A DNA stretch of 64,000 bases, taken from the NCBI GenBank assembly GCA_047495785.1, contig JBLDXI010000025.1:620001-684000 (forward strand), in the 5' to 3' direction. Positions 11,843 through 24,060 of the stretch are shown here, one piece after another. The stretch is from Lepidodermella squamata (Eukaryota > Gastrotricha). Each line of letters starts with the position of its first letter. The stretch's first letter is position 1. The translations under genes and the position numbers were made by a program. A model generated the notes under the pieces. It was not told where the DNA came from. It did not search any database and worked only from the letters and a program-made list of their open reading frames with translations.

Positions 11843-12898
11843 GCCCTACCTGTGTTATCTCTGCACTCTACTGATACCACAGTGGCACAAACGTTCTTCC
11901 AAATATGAATAAGGAAGTGGATTCCTATGTCACGTTAAAAAATATCATAGCTACAAGCGAAGCAGCATCTACAAGCTGAATTTTTTACTCTGGCGAGCTT
12001 GTCCAATTACATCACGAACCTTCTGAAATGTCACTTGACATAAATCGACCTGTTTTTCAAATTTATCATGTATGGCTAATTTTTGAGGTTCCATGGCAGT
12101 GGTGATTCCGTTTGAGGCTCCGTTAAGAAAAACGTGGCAGTGGTGATTCCGGTTTCCCGAAAGGTTGGCCGTGAACACTCGATTAGCGTGATAATCTACA
12201 GCTCCCTAACAGCCTTCCTCAAGCATAGTACATAAACCGTTTTCAGATCTCAGAGTTGACACTCGAAAATCTGAATACTCTTTTATGCGTTGCAACACGA
12301 TCCTCGCGCAATAAAAAACCAGAAAACAATACGAAATGTCGAATAATTATGCTAATTGCTGTCGGTTTTCTAGAACGTGCCGAATCCATCACATATTGTG
12401 GAACCACTTAAAGGTCCGCTGATTGGTCAATCTATCGTTGGCTGTGATTCCTGGATGAAACATTATGGCCGTGCGAGATCCATTTTTTGCAACAAGTGTT
12501 TTTTTATAGCAGATTGCTACGACGGGGTTTACGCTCGCGGTCTATGGAAACCGTGCAGAGGGTGTAGCAAAGTCATTTTTTACATTTTTCACATGAGTAA
12601 AAGATACTTTGTTATTGGATCGCGCGGCAGAAGTGTTTCATTCCGGAGTCTTAGCACTAATCATTTGACCAATCAGCCGAAGTTCAACTTACTTGTGGTT
12701 CAACAATGCCAATTGACGCAACATGCCAGGACAAACGGGAAATATGGTATTGTGAAGATTTTAATCAAGGGGAATCTAATTTCCTATGCGGGTTGATACG
12801 CCGCGACAGGCGGAAAAGCCGAGTGGCAATAATCATGCTTTGTTTGAGCAGCGTTTGACTTTGCCCAGGGCACCGTTCCAGAAGACGCTTTTCAAAAA
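11843..12898. other. Intergenic, no gene supported
   Basis: The divergent upstream region between the Cys-rich gene and the first channel gene. A 139-codon open frame (12377-12796) has no recognisable domain or signal peptide and I do not call it. Confidence 0.5.
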
Positions 12899-14224
12899 AT
12901 GTATCTTTTGATCGCCGTTTTGGGCCTTACAGCTGCTGATGACATTGACATTAGAGAACCGCGAAGCGTCGATCTCCTCAAGAAATGCCCAATACTTTCG
13001 AAACAGACCTATGCACCCAACTGCACAGACGCTGCGACATGCTCACCGATGATGGTCAAGCCAAGCATGAAAATAGCAAGGTTCTACGATATTGATGACG
13101 TTGATGAGTCGTTCAAACTATCTGGCTATCTCAGTCTGCAATGGCAGATATCTTGCGATGGCATATCAGTCAATGATACTTTAACATTCTTCAGCTGGGA
13201 GGACATTCTTTGGCAACCCCACGTGCTCCACAAGAACACCGTTGATGGCAATGGCATGGAGGGCTTCAACAATTATCAATTTGTCAACCAAATTCCCGGC
13301 ACGACTACCTTGCAGTTCATAGCATTCTATATCGGCGTATTCAACTCCATTTGCGATTTGGACCTGCGAATGTTTCCGTTTGATACACAGGATTGCTTCA
13401 TTGAGTTTGCGCTACTCGAAGACCCCTCTTCAGTCTTGTTCTATCAACCCGAAATGGCTGATGTTACTACAATCGATTACGTTGGAGAGGATAGAGAGTG
13501 GAAAATGCTGAGAGGAGCTGCTACGTCAGATCAGTGGCATAATATAAGCGCTGTGGCCAGGTATATCCCGTAGCAACAATTGCAACTTGTTTCATTAATT
13601 ATGCAAATTTTTATAAGAAAACAAGAAACAAGAAACAACTGCATGCAAAAGGTTCGGCATAAAATCCTGTTTCTTGTTTTTTCAAAAAATTTGCATAATT
13701 AATGAAACAAGTTGCAATTATTGCTACGGGTACTTTAGCAATTATTCCCCCTCGTTTGATGAAAATTTCTTTCACTCAGGTTCACTTTCGTGTTCAAACG
13801 AGATCCTACGTACTATATCAACAACCTGATGATCCCTACGTCTCTTTTATCAGGCTTGGGGGTATCCGCTTTTTTACTTGAACCTAATGGGGCTGATAGA
13901 TCGATTTTTGTCGTCACGATCATGTTAGCTCTCATGGTTTCCGCCGATACTGTGCTGAGCTACGTTCCAGTCAAACCGATTCGAATGTTACTGTGCAATT
14001 TCACAAATTTCCTGTCCTTGCTATGCTGGGTCATCACTATTTACGATATGGCGATTTGCCACTTCTTCAAATCTAACAAATTGCTGCTGAAAAAGGAAGT
14101 CAAACTGGCCTTGTGTGGCACTATCACTGTTGGGCGAGTTCTGGATACCATTGTTGGATTCACGGCTGCTCTGGCCTACATTGGCATCAATTGCTACGGC
14201 ATTATTGCAGCTACGACGAATTGA
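12899..14224 (+). CDS. Cys-loop pentameric ligand-gated channel subunit 1
   Basis: Exons are 12899-13560 and 13780-14224, joined in phase 2, giving 368 residues. A signal peptide precedes the ligand-binding domain. The signature loop is CDLDLRMFPFDTQDC, with exactly 13 residues between the cysteines. Four membrane segments follow. M2 keeps the 9' leucine and has Asp-Arg at the -1'/0' positions, where cation-selective receptors have Glu-Lys and anion channels have Pro-Ala-Arg, so cation selectivity is predicted. No vicinal Cys pair is present in loop C, unlike nicotinic alpha subunits. The M3-M4 cytoplasmic loop is very short (about 20 residues). The agonist is unknown. Tandem paralogues lie at 15531 and 21433, all splicing at the same codon just before M1. 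A 164-bp inverted-repeat element fills most of this gene's intron. Confidence 0.88.
13567..13730. mobile_element. 164-bp MITE-like inverted repeat inside channel-gene intron
   Basis: The ends are CCCGTAGCAA and TTGCTACGGG, and the two arms (about 13567-13635 and 13668-13730) are near-perfect inverted copies. The element begins only 6 nt after the splice donor. The paralogous introns at 16199-16261 (63 bp) and 22149-22252 (104 bp) lack it, so insertion explains the longer intron of this copy (219 bp). Confidence 0.85.
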
Positions 14225-15530
14225 ATTGGCATGTATAAACCCTAAGTATATGTTATAATTATCTTAATCAACTCCTTTTTCTCAGTAAACATATTTCATA
14301 ATCGCACAATGATTCTCAAGGGATATCTACTCCTAATTTGGATCGTATGCTTTTTCACATGAATAAAACCTTAAGAAGGTGTTATTAAGCATCGTTTCTG
14401 TGTAGCAATACATGTGGCTATGTGGTTCACCCTATTGTGATTGACTGATGATGATTGATGGTACTGTTTGAATGTATGGGTGGAAATAAGAAATGTTCGT
14501 TCTTCTCAAATGATTCAGCTAGTTTCTACCGACGAAGTTCAAGCTCTTCTATTATCAATTAAGCTTTAAGTCCACTTCATGCACACAATTTTTGCGATTT
14601 TTCTCATGTTTCTTTATGTTTCTGAAATTAAAACATGTTGAATGCAAATGCAGATTCATTTCCCTGCTTATGCCTCGCGCGTTTAAAAAAGCCAAGAAAA
14701 ATGTGAATATTTCTGCTAATATATTTGCTATTTCGTTTATCGTAAATTGGAACCCCCGTCCTCGCCAAGGGATAAGTGCAGCTATGAATAATATATTTTT
14801 AATTTAATTTCATATGCTTATAGACTTCGCTGTGTGCTTCGCAGTTCGCAGTAATAGGCTCATGCAGTCAGAAATCACCTGAGATTAATCGCGAATCTCA
14901 CATCTAATAGTGGATCCCAAGAGGTCTATTAATACTCAAACTGATTGAATGGATTTCTAGTTACAAAGCAATGTTCAATTTTAGAAGGCAACCATGCCAA
15001 AAATCATCTTCGTCATTTATTAGATTTTATCCCAATAAGTAAATCATATTTTTGCAGCTCAATCACGCCTTTTCACCTTCTGCAATAAAAGAAGAAACAA
15101 AAAACAATGGCAAACATGCTTTTCCCACTTGTTTTGCAACATATTTTTCAAGTTTTTATTCTGTTGTGCTTAATAATATTGAGACAAACAACTTCTGGCT
15201 GAATCTAGGATCTGGGACTTGGTAGAAAATCGTGCCCCGTTCCTTAGTGATGCATTGAAGATGAGCTCGATCGAACATCGGGCTTAGCTGTAAAAATTTC
15301 GAACCTTTTACCTCGGTATGTTTCCATCGATTGCCCGTACCCGTGCTGCGCTGGAATCATATGATTAATAGTAACCAAGCCTAATTTATCCATGCATCAG
15401 TCGGCCGTAAACTTTAACTCATTAATCATTAATAATGTTTTACATTTCGCAGATTTCGCATAAACCTTGGCTTCAGGTGTGATCATACCATAGATCTTAC
15501 GTCTAAATCGAAAGAAATATTTCTCGCAAG
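14225..15530. other. Intergenic, no gene supported
   Basis: Spacer between the first and second channel genes. AATAAA near 14362 could be the polyadenylation signal of the first. No coding similarity was seen. Confidence 0.55.
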
Positions 15531-16712
15531 ATGTTGCTATTACTATTGATGGCTAAATTCAGTACATCGACTGCGTCTGATCTCAATATCAGAGAGCCAT
15601 TCAGTGTAGAGTTACTTAACAAATGTCCCATGTTTTCGAAGCAGACATATGCACCCAACTGCACGGACGATGCCGATTGTTCAGCGATGCGAGTTAAACC
15701 GAGGCTTCAAGTTGCCAGATTCTACGGAGTCGATGATGTCGGCGAGTCGTTCCGATTGTCAGGTGAACTGACCCTAAAATGGGAAATAACATGCAATAAC
15801 GTGTCAATGGACGATAATCCTGCCTTCTTCAGCTGGGAAACGATTCTATGGCAACCGCATATCGTTCACAAGAACACCGTTGAAGGCAATGGAATGGAGG
15901 GATTTGACAGCTTCCAGTTTGTTGCCAAAGTCCCAAATACAACGACATTTCGATTCACGGCCATGTTTCTCGGCGTGTTCAACTCGATTTGCGATTTGGA
16001 CCTTCGAATGTTCCCATTCGATACACAGCGCTGTTTCATCGAATTCGCCCTGATTGAAGACATCTCTGCTGTGGTCTTCGACCAGGCGGAATTAGCTGAT
16101 CTGGATACGGTTGATTACATTGGAGAGGACAGAGAATGGGACATGCTTAGTGGGAATGCATCATCGGGGCAGTGGCAAAACTTGGTCTCAACAGCTAGGT
16201 AAGCTTCATGTTACTCAGTAGACAGTTTTCGCTTAAGTATGACTGATCACCTTTCGAATAGGTTTAGCTTTGTCGTCAAACGCGATCCAATCTACTACGT
16301 CAATAATCTGATGATTCCAACGTCGCTGCTGTCAGCTCTTTGCATCGCCGCATTTTTCCTGGAACCAAGCAGGCCAGAGAGATCTCTTTTCGTAGTTACC
16401 ATCGTGTTGGCTCTCATGGTATCCGCAGATACTGTTCTTACATATGTCCCGGTCAAGCCTGTTCGATTTCTCTTGTGCAATTTCACTAACTTGCTTTCAC
16501 TTCTTTGTTGGATCATAACTGTCTATGATTTAGCGATATGTTACTTTCTGAGTCCTGAAAAAACTATTCTGAATCGAGAAGTTGACGTAAAGCTAATCGG
16601 GAAGGTAACTATGGGGCGACTCGTAGATTCCGTGGTTGGCTTATCATCTGCTGTAGCTTACGTTTGCATAAATTTGTATGGAATAATGGCAAGTTCTCAA
16701 AATAAACACTAA
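15531..16712 (+). CDS. Cys-loop pentameric ligand-gated channel subunit 2
   Basis: Exons are 15531-16198 and 16262-16712 with a 63-bp intron in phase 2, giving 372 residues. A signal peptide (MLLLLLMAKFSTSTA) precedes the binding domain. The Cys-loop CDLDLRMFPFDTQRC has 13 intervening residues. M2 begins PERSLFVVTIVLALMV: Glu at -1', Arg at 0', Leu at 9', again predicting a cation channel. Additional conserved cysteines near the N terminus (KCPMFSKQTYAPNC) are shared by all three paralogues and are not part of the usual fold, so an extra disulfide is likely. The protein is closer to the copy at 21433 than to the one at 12899. The short M3-M4 loop leaves little room for cytoplasmic anchoring partners. 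Confidence 0.88.
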
Positions 16713-17519
16713 ATCAAAACGGTATAAAATACCATGAATTGTGTTGGAGGATTTCATTCATTCAAACCGTCTCGGAGATTACTATTGCATAATGTCGCGA
16801 GGAGAGGTTTCTTAAGTAACAGACGTACCGATTATAGCGATGAAGTATAAGGCAGAACCAAATTAAAGGGCAGTCCCTGTTTATAATGCAGGGTCATTCA
16901 TCTAAAACATAGGGCAGATCCGCATTTTTAACCTTCATTTTCAACCTGCCATTTCAAGTAAGTCAAAGGTTTATTGAGGTATAGGTATAGGTATAGGTTT
17001 ATTTGATGCTCAGGAAAGTAGACGACCATACTCTCATCGTGCTTCAAGTAGTAGGTAGAATTTCGATCGCATGGATGTATCATGCGGGAGTCATAGCAAC
17101 TATCGATTGACTAATCAGCGCGTGCCCAGAAATTCTACTAAAATTATGAAAAGGTGAAAGTGAATAATAACAGGGATCCTGTATTCGCTTTTGGTATTCG
17201 TAACTGGTGGGCAACTTTCAACTGGATAGGGGTGACTTGTCGCTGGTCGCGACTCGTCTTTAGACTGATGACCCGACCCTCTACTTGGTGAAGCGTGAAA
17301 GCAATTTTAGGTGTTCCCGTTCCGGACAAAATCGTCCCGAGTTACTTTGCTCTGATTTGCTTTCCTAGCTCATAGAGTTTGAGCTATTCAAGCTAGAAAC
17401 TGGATCAAGCTTTTAAAATGACTCACGAGTGCATTCTCCTTCATTTTCATTTTCACTTTTAGTTTTACTCGACGTTATTTTGCAGGATTCGCAACAAATA
17501 ATAAGTTAGAGGCTAGTTG
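16713..17519. other. Intergenic with short (TATAGG)n run
   Basis: Convergent spacer between the second channel gene and the second GPCR. Around 16978-16999 there is a small GGTATA tandem run of about three to four copies. Nothing else is supported. Confidence 0.55.
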
Positions 17520-20051
17520 CTAAATTGCAACGTTCGAACTAACTAAACTAGCAACTAAATCTAGCCTTTCGACTTTCACAGTAACTGGAAGCAGCAAAAC
17601 GAAGCTCATTAGCCCAGAATAGACTAGCTCAATGAAGGCTAACACAGCGTTGAACACGCACGGCTTGTTAGAATGCGTAACCAAGACAAGCACAACAACA
17701 CTGGCGGCTAGCATCGTTAGCGCGTTCACGGCCGCCGCTCTGATTAGCTTGCAACTCAGAGCGAATTCATTAGGCATGGTGCGGCATCTGAGGTCGAGGG
17801 AGAACATGTTCGCCAGTAATACTAGTCCGAAATTGAAGGTTAGAATAGCTCCAAGCCAATAGCTTATATTCTCTGAACTACAAAGCATGACATCCAGCTC
17901 AAAATACGTGTCCGCCACTTCATCGAACGCTATTGGGTTTCGATACAACGATATTCGCATGGGTTCTTTGATGATCCACAGGAGCAGACCGATCACGTTT
18001 ATAGCCAGGGCTACGCTGAGGGCTTGTGACATTTGCAACTCGTTTTTATACTTGTCACTGACGAGAGTAGACATTTTTCTTTGAATGACGATGCCTTTAA
18101 TCTCGTACGTAGCATCACTAGGCCCTACCCTGAATGAACACTTCCACTCGGCGAGATGGTTAATGTAACGAATAGCTCGATTGTAGACACGATACGTTCT
18201 CACCCTAACGAACTTACTGTATACAAAAAGTTGACTGAAAATCAGGCCGTGAAGCATGCTCAAGCCTATTGATATCAAAACCAATCTCCACCTGCACTCA
18301 GTTGCCGGGGAATAATCATGTCCAATGATAAGGAAGATGGCCGATGCATTCAGGCATAAACAGGCAACGAAAACCAAGCTCTTTTTCCAATTTCTGTAGA
18401 AAGTCTCGGGCTTTCCTCGAGTTGCTGCTGAGAGAAGAAGGATCTGAATCAAAGTCACAGATACAGATAAACATGAGACAACGCCGCGCAAAATGCCACC
18501 ACAATATCCGATTCTTATCTCGATGTCAGTTAGATCTCTTGGCGGGAGTTCAGTATTAGTTGCCCAGATGGGCCCGGCATCAAAAGAGTACGAAAAGTAA
18601 TGCTTCTCATAGTCATACTTTAGAACGGCCACTTGTCGAGGTTGCAATTTGTACGCTTGCAAAATTGGTATATCTTGATACATCTCCCCATTGATGTCTC
18701 TCTTGATTCTGGGGTTTCGAAATCCAACCGCTTCGAGTTCCGCTGCACTTTGTCGAACAACTTCATATATCATTCTTTTGTACATCGGATCTTTGAAGTC
18801 AGTCAGTGATAGATTGTAATGGTTTAGCAATGCTTCAGTTTTGTTCAGGACGAGCAGCGTAAACATATTTCCGTCATGCTCACCGTAACGGTCAAGACCT
18901 ATTGGTGAAGTATATCCCAAATCGCGGCGTTTCTCGCTCAGCAAATTGTCGTATTCGTAAGGGCTCATCCCGAGACTGGATTGATTCGGAATATCGGAAG
19001 CCACAATCGGAATGCCGACAGCAAATAGCGCTGATAGTTGAATGTCGACAATTTCTCTGGAACAGTTTTCTGAAATATATTGATTTCGCGGTAAGTTCCA
19101 TGACAAACAAGCTGAAAGCGCGACAATGAAATGGTACAATGGTGGTCTGATACCCAGGTGATATGCCTTGCAAAGAAATATCTGGCACTCCCAAGCCCCG
19201 GACGGGAATACCACGATAATTCTGACATTTTGCAATGGCTGAAGATCAGAGTCTTCGAAATCCCCGAACCAATCAGTCCGCGCGAATTCAGTGACTTCAA
19301 TGTTGCTAGCTGTCAGTAGCCTGAAGGTCTCATCGGCCAGCATTGGGACGTCACTAATGTACAAAGTGTATACCATTCCAACGCGTTTCCAATTGCCAAT
19401 CCGCTTGATGGTTTCGAGAATTGCGTATTTATTCGCGCTAACCGATCCTAGGATGGTATAGAGGTTGTTGTAGAACTTAGACCTTCGAGATTCGATAAAA
19501 GGACCAGCGCAGCTTTGCGAAATCTGATGTTTTCGAAGGGAGGGAAAGGGTAAAAATAAATTATTATTTAATGCAAAAAATTCTGAAAATTCTTTTGGGG
19601 AGAAACCTTAATTTCATATTAGGGTAAGCACATTCTCAGTGGAAGGTAGACGAAGCTAAAGCAAATGAATCAGCCTTCAGATTTCGGGAGCCTAGTAAAC
19701 ATAAAAAACAATTACCATGACCATGCCGATCGCACGAAACGTCCCAGCAGAGCTGCCACAACCTGCCTCTGGACCAGTTACTATGGGTGCCAGGTAGGTG
19801 TCGTTGGGGAGATCCATTTCTGAGAGCAGTCTTGCGAATTTGTTAAGATTTCCTGTCATTGGATAAGGAAGGATTTCGAAATTCGCCAATACAACACCAG
19901 ACTTTTTGACGTATTCTATCAGAGCCACAGGACTGGCGTCTGATATGTTGGCTTTCTGCGTCATTCCAGGCCACAGGAGTCTCGGCTTCGCTGTATAGGC
20001 GGATCGTAAAACAATTAATGCCAATAGGAACTTTTTAAAATGAATGTCCAT
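17520..20051 (-). CDS. GABA-B-like class C GPCR (array member 2), two exons
   Basis: Exons are 19716-20051 and 17520-19523 (phase 0, 192-bp intron), giving 779 residues. The ATG at 20051 starts a good signal peptide (MDIHFKKFLLALIVLRS) and lies 77 bp from the shared upstream motif, as in the paralogues; an in-frame ATG at 20102 is less likely. Exon 2 begins ISQSCAGPF, then a WKRVGMVY ligand-domain strand, the PPRD juxtamembrane motif and seven membrane segments with the conserved TECRWR and CSSEN-YWLG cysteines. The loop between segments 3 and 4 is long and basic (about 55 residues). The tail is short without coiled coil. It is the closest relative of the pseudogene at 42587-43187. Expected at the plasma membrane; ligand unknown. 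Confidence 0.85.
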
Positions 20052-20127
20052 GCTAAAATCTCCAACCTGATGTAGATTCAAGGATTTGCAATCTTTAGAC
20101 AAGGTACGTTACAGATAAGTTTGTTTG

Positions 20128-20134
20128 AACGTGA
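20128..20134 (-). promoter_or_regulatory. TCACGTT motif upstream of GPCR 2
   Basis: On the coding strand this reads GGTCACGTTC, 77 bp before the preferred start codon. It matches the motif upstream of the other array genes. No TAGCTAGGTC partner is visible here. Confidence 0.4.
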
Positions 20135-20357
20135 CCAGCATCTCAAAGTTAAGCATCACATGACCTGATATCAAGTAGGCAGCAGCATGCTGTGGACATA
20201 CGTGTCAAACGATTCAACACTACGCAAAATCAGCCTAATCAGGAGCGTTGAGTGGTGCTGCTGTCTCCGTTGCCTGTTGCGCGCTCATACCTAGATGTCT
20301 GAACTTGATTGTTGTCAAGAAGTTTAAATGAAATTAGCTCTAAAATGATATATTAGA

Positions 20358-20663
20358 CCGTGCAGAGAGTTTTTCGAGCTGTGGCAATAGAGAGGTGTAG
20401 AAGATGCTGAGGGGGAGGGGATGCTTTCGACATGAGCAACCCAGGCGTAACCCTTTAACATCTTCGGGCGCGGTATTAAATTTGTTAAAAATTAGGACGT
20501 GGCTCACGCGCAACAGTTAGGTACATCATTTTTTACCAAATTTAATACCGTGCGCAAAGATGTTAAAGGGTTACGCCTGGGTTGCTCATGTCGAAAGCAT
20601 CCCCTCCCCCTCAGCATTTTCTACACCTCTCTATTGCCACAGCTCGAAAAACTCTCTGCACGG
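20358..20663. mobile_element. 306-bp foldback-type inverted repeat
   Basis: The ends are CCGTGCAGAG and CTCTGCACGG. Arms of about 125 bp (20358-20482 and 20537-20663) are almost perfect inverted copies around a loop of about 55 bp. No target duplication could be defined. It lies between the second GPCR promoter and the third channel gene and would form a strong hairpin. Confidence 0.85.
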
Positions 20664-21432
20664 CGTCGTTTTATTCGGCGCAATACTCGCGCGAGCATAG
20701 CACTTAATTTGGAAACCGCACTTAATTTCCGAATTTTGTGCGCCCCTTGAGGCTCAACCTACAACCTAGCTTGGCTAAACAAATCTAAACGATTCCGCGT
20801 CCGTTTTCCTAATTAAATATCAATTCCGATAGTAGCGCTTTGGAACATATTCTTTGATTTACATTCCTAACATATTTAATACCTACCCATTGATTTCAAG
20901 GGTGAAGAGGGCCCATGACGGCCGATACGCTTGTGCTGATACAATGCAGTTTTAGAGGGTTTGGTCAGAACTCATTGCCAAATCATTTGCTTAAATATAT
21001 CAACAGCTTTGGCACCATGTCGTTACCACAATATCCATCTTGAGAATATTTTATTACTTCTCTTTCGTGAGAGATGAATATGTTTTTGAAGGTAACCGAA
21101 GGTAAACTCCCGACCTTATTTATTTGTACGCACTCTTTTAGAATAACAGTTCCTAGCTAACATTCTACTCCCGCTGTGAAATCGATAAACTTCATTCGAG
21201 ATATAAGCATGCTCTGGTTGTTCATCAAATCTGACGATTCCTAGCAACTGTGAATTCTAATCTAGAATCAATTAAATGGCATAATCTCATCGGCTTCAGC
21301 TTACAAATTTCCGCTGAATCGATTCAGGCACCTCTGCTTCCAGTAAATGAGCCTTCTACCTCATAAATAGTTGATGCTTTTCGCATTTAGCATTGGTAGA
21401 ACTGCAAAATCACGCATTATTCCGATTTTTAT
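20664..21432. other. Intergenic, no gene supported
   Basis: Upstream region of the third channel gene. No motif shared with the GPCR promoters and no coding similarity was seen. Confidence 0.5.
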
Positions 21433-22697
21433 ATGAGACTTTCGCCTTTGCGACAAAAACTAGCACAAATGGCTCAGGCTGTGACACTGGTGTTGCTCTT
21501 AGCTTTTTTGCCTTATTCTTCTGCAAACGACTTGGACATCAGGGAGCCATTCAGCGTGGACTTGTTGAGAAAGTGCCCTATGTTTTCAAAGCAGACTTAC
21601 GCACCGAACTGCACCGACGATTCCAATTGCTCAGCGATGCGAGTCAAACCTAGGCTACAGGTGGCTAGGTTTTACGGGGTTGATGATGTCGAAGAGTCCT
21701 TTCGGTTATCTGGGGAACTAACTCTCAAGTGGGAGATTTCATGCAATAACATATCAATGGACGATAATCCTGCCTTCTTCAGCTGGGAAACGATTCTATG
21801 GCAACCGCATATCGTTCACAAGAACACAGTTGAAGGCAACGGAATGGAGGGATTTGACAGCTTTCAGTTTGTTTCAAAGGTTCCGAATACAACAACATTT
21901 CAATTCACGGCCATGTTTCTTGGCGTGTTCAACTCGATTTGCGATTTGGACCTGCGAATGTTCCCATTCGATACACAGCATTGTTTTGTGGAATTCGCGT
22001 TAGTTGAAGATTACTCTGCGGTATTATTTGAACAAGCCGAACTTGCTGATCTATCCACGGTGGACTACATTGGGGATGACCGGGAGTGGGACCTGATAGA
22101 TGGCAATGCTTCAGCAGGGCAATGGCAAGGCATAGTAGCAACAACTAGGTAGATTTCTTTGAATTCTTTTATTTTCACTATGATGAAACCATAGAGATGA
22201 AACATTTTTGTAGCTAAGTATTCCCGAAAACGTTTGCTGTTTTTGTTGACAGGTTCAATTTTGTTGCCAAACGTGATCCTACCTACTACGTAAATAACTT
22301 GATGGTTCCGACTTCACTGCTATGCGCACTCGGCATTGCCGCTTTTTTCCTCGAGCCTAATGGGCCTGAGAGATCGCTTTTCGTCGTCACAATCGTGCTG
22401 GCTCTCATGGTATCTGCCGATACTGTTCTCACATACGTCCCTGTCAAGCCCATACGACTGATGCTACTGAACTTCACAAACTTACTGTCACTTCTGTGCT
22501 GGCTAATCACAATCTACGACTTGGGGATATTCTACTTTCTCAAACCAGAGAAAAATGCGTTGAAGCGGGAAGTTGACATCGCGCTATTTGGAAAAATTAC
22601 CATCGCACGGCTCTTGGATTCCCTTGTAGGTATCTCAGCCACTTTAGCTTATATCGGAATCAATTTATGGGGAATAACTGTAGGCTCAAGGCATTAG
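21433..22697 (+). CDS. Cys-loop pentameric ligand-gated channel subunit 3
   Basis: Exons are 21433-22148 and 22253-22697 (104-bp intron, phase 2), giving 386 residues, or 374 if translation starts at the second ATG (21469), which gives a cleaner signal peptide (MAQAVTLVLLLAFLPYSSA). The Cys-loop CDLDLRMFPFDTQHC has 13 residues between cysteines. M2 reads PERSLFVVTIVLALMV with Glu at -1' and Leu at 9', predicting cation selectivity. The protein is very close to the copy at 15531; a stretch around 21755-21850 is almost identical at the nucleotide level, suggesting recent duplication or gene conversion. It is convergent with the nuclear receptor gene, with only 114 bp between stop codons. Confidence 0.88.
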
Positions 22698-22811
22698 TTT
22701 GCGCAGAACAGCTTATTCTATATCTGCCTACCTATGTATATCGAAAAACAAAAGTATACTTTCGCTGACATTTTTCTTCGAGTAAAGACACATTTTCTGA
22801 AAATCAGGAAG

Positions 22812-24060
22812 TTATTTCTTTGAAGAAGTTGCCTCCACTGAAGTTGCCTGGCTGCTATTAGATTTGACAAGTTCGAGAATCCAGCTGTGAATTGGAGCGT
22901 GTTGAGTTACTGCAGCTGCTATGGCAAGATACTCCTGAACAGTAGACACTACGAGTTTGAAGCAATTTGAGAAATATCTCAGAGTTGTTTTCTGTTTCAC
23001 AACATCCGGATAGGAAGATTCACATAGGAATTTTATCGTGTGAGCTATCGCAGATTGCATTGCTGCAACTCTTTCATTCTTCCTCGAGGGATCTGAAAAA
23101 GAATGAGGTTAAACTTAAAAATCTGCATAAGGACAGCAAGACTTACCATTGAAGAATGCTAGTGTCATAAGGAGAGCTGCTTCTTGGAAAGACGGGTTCC
23201 ATTCGGCTAAAATCGCTGCCAATTTCTCACAACGCTCGTAAATTGCCTGAAAAGAGCTTTTTAATAAATCTAGATAGATAACAGGGATGATGGATGACCT
23301 GGCAATATCCGAGAACTACTGGGAATTTTTCCAGCAGCAATTTGAAAGCATTATCGGAAAGACCGAAAAATGTCGCGCCTTTAAAGTTTGGTAAGTTAAA
23401 GTAAATCATTTTGACGTTATAGCACCCGATTGTTCTTAGAGCCGTCAGATCGTCGCTGCTTGGACCGTTCGTGCAGTGGTTGAACAGAGCAGCATATGCC
23501 ATGCAAACTTTGATTTGACTTGGGATTATACTTGTTACATGGGCGTACAGCTGCTGCTCGCTGCTCAGAATAGTTTGAACCTGGTCGCCTGTAACTCGAG
23601 TCCATATCATCTGTGAGTAGAAACAGGCTTTTAAGAACTGGAAATTAATCATAATTGAGCTTACGGATTCCAGGCCGAGGAGAGATGGGAAAGCCATCAC
23701 TGAAGTCGTTGCAAGAATTTCAAGATCGATGATGTTTGCAACAACTTTTGAACTGCAAAAAATCTCGCCGTTTTGGCTTTCGACGAGAAATTTACCTGGA
23801 GAAAAATACTTTCCTGAGGTTCGATCTTGGGCTTTGAAAAACATACTTGTCATTCCTGAAGCTCGGCATTTTTCGAATCGGCATTTGTTGCACATTCTGC
23901 TGCCTGCTGCGCCCTGGTGCTTACAGATAAGAAGTTCTTTCTTCCGGCATTGTCGTTGGAAAAACTTCTGACAAGCCATGCAAACTGACGGCTGGCAGTT
24001 AGAACGCCTTGCAACGAATCCCTCACAGATTCTGCATTGCGAGCCCGATTCGCCTCTCAT
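22812..24060 (-). CDS. Divergent nuclear hormone receptor, four exons
   Basis: Exons are 23847-24060, 23299-23795, 23147-23246 and 22812-23092, giving 363 residues with introns of 51, 52 and 54 bp. The first intron is a multiple of three and open, so the uninterrupted frame is a weaker alternative. The N terminus carries a C4 zinc-finger DNA-binding domain. Its recognition helix is CMACQKFFQR and the CRFEKCRASGM element is canonical. Cysteine spacing is unusual: 14 residues in the first finger (13 is standard), and 7 and 10 in the second (5 and 9 standard). The C-terminal half has a helical ligand-binding domain, and WILELV near the end fits the AF-2 activation helix consensus. It resembles lineage-expanded supernumerary receptors rather than a named vertebrate class. 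It would act in the nucleus as a transcription factor; the ligand is unknown. Confidence 0.85.

Noticed and set aside
12377-12796. 139-codon plus frame upstream of the first channel gene
   Set aside because: No signal peptide, domain, splice context or paralogue; composition looks non-coding.
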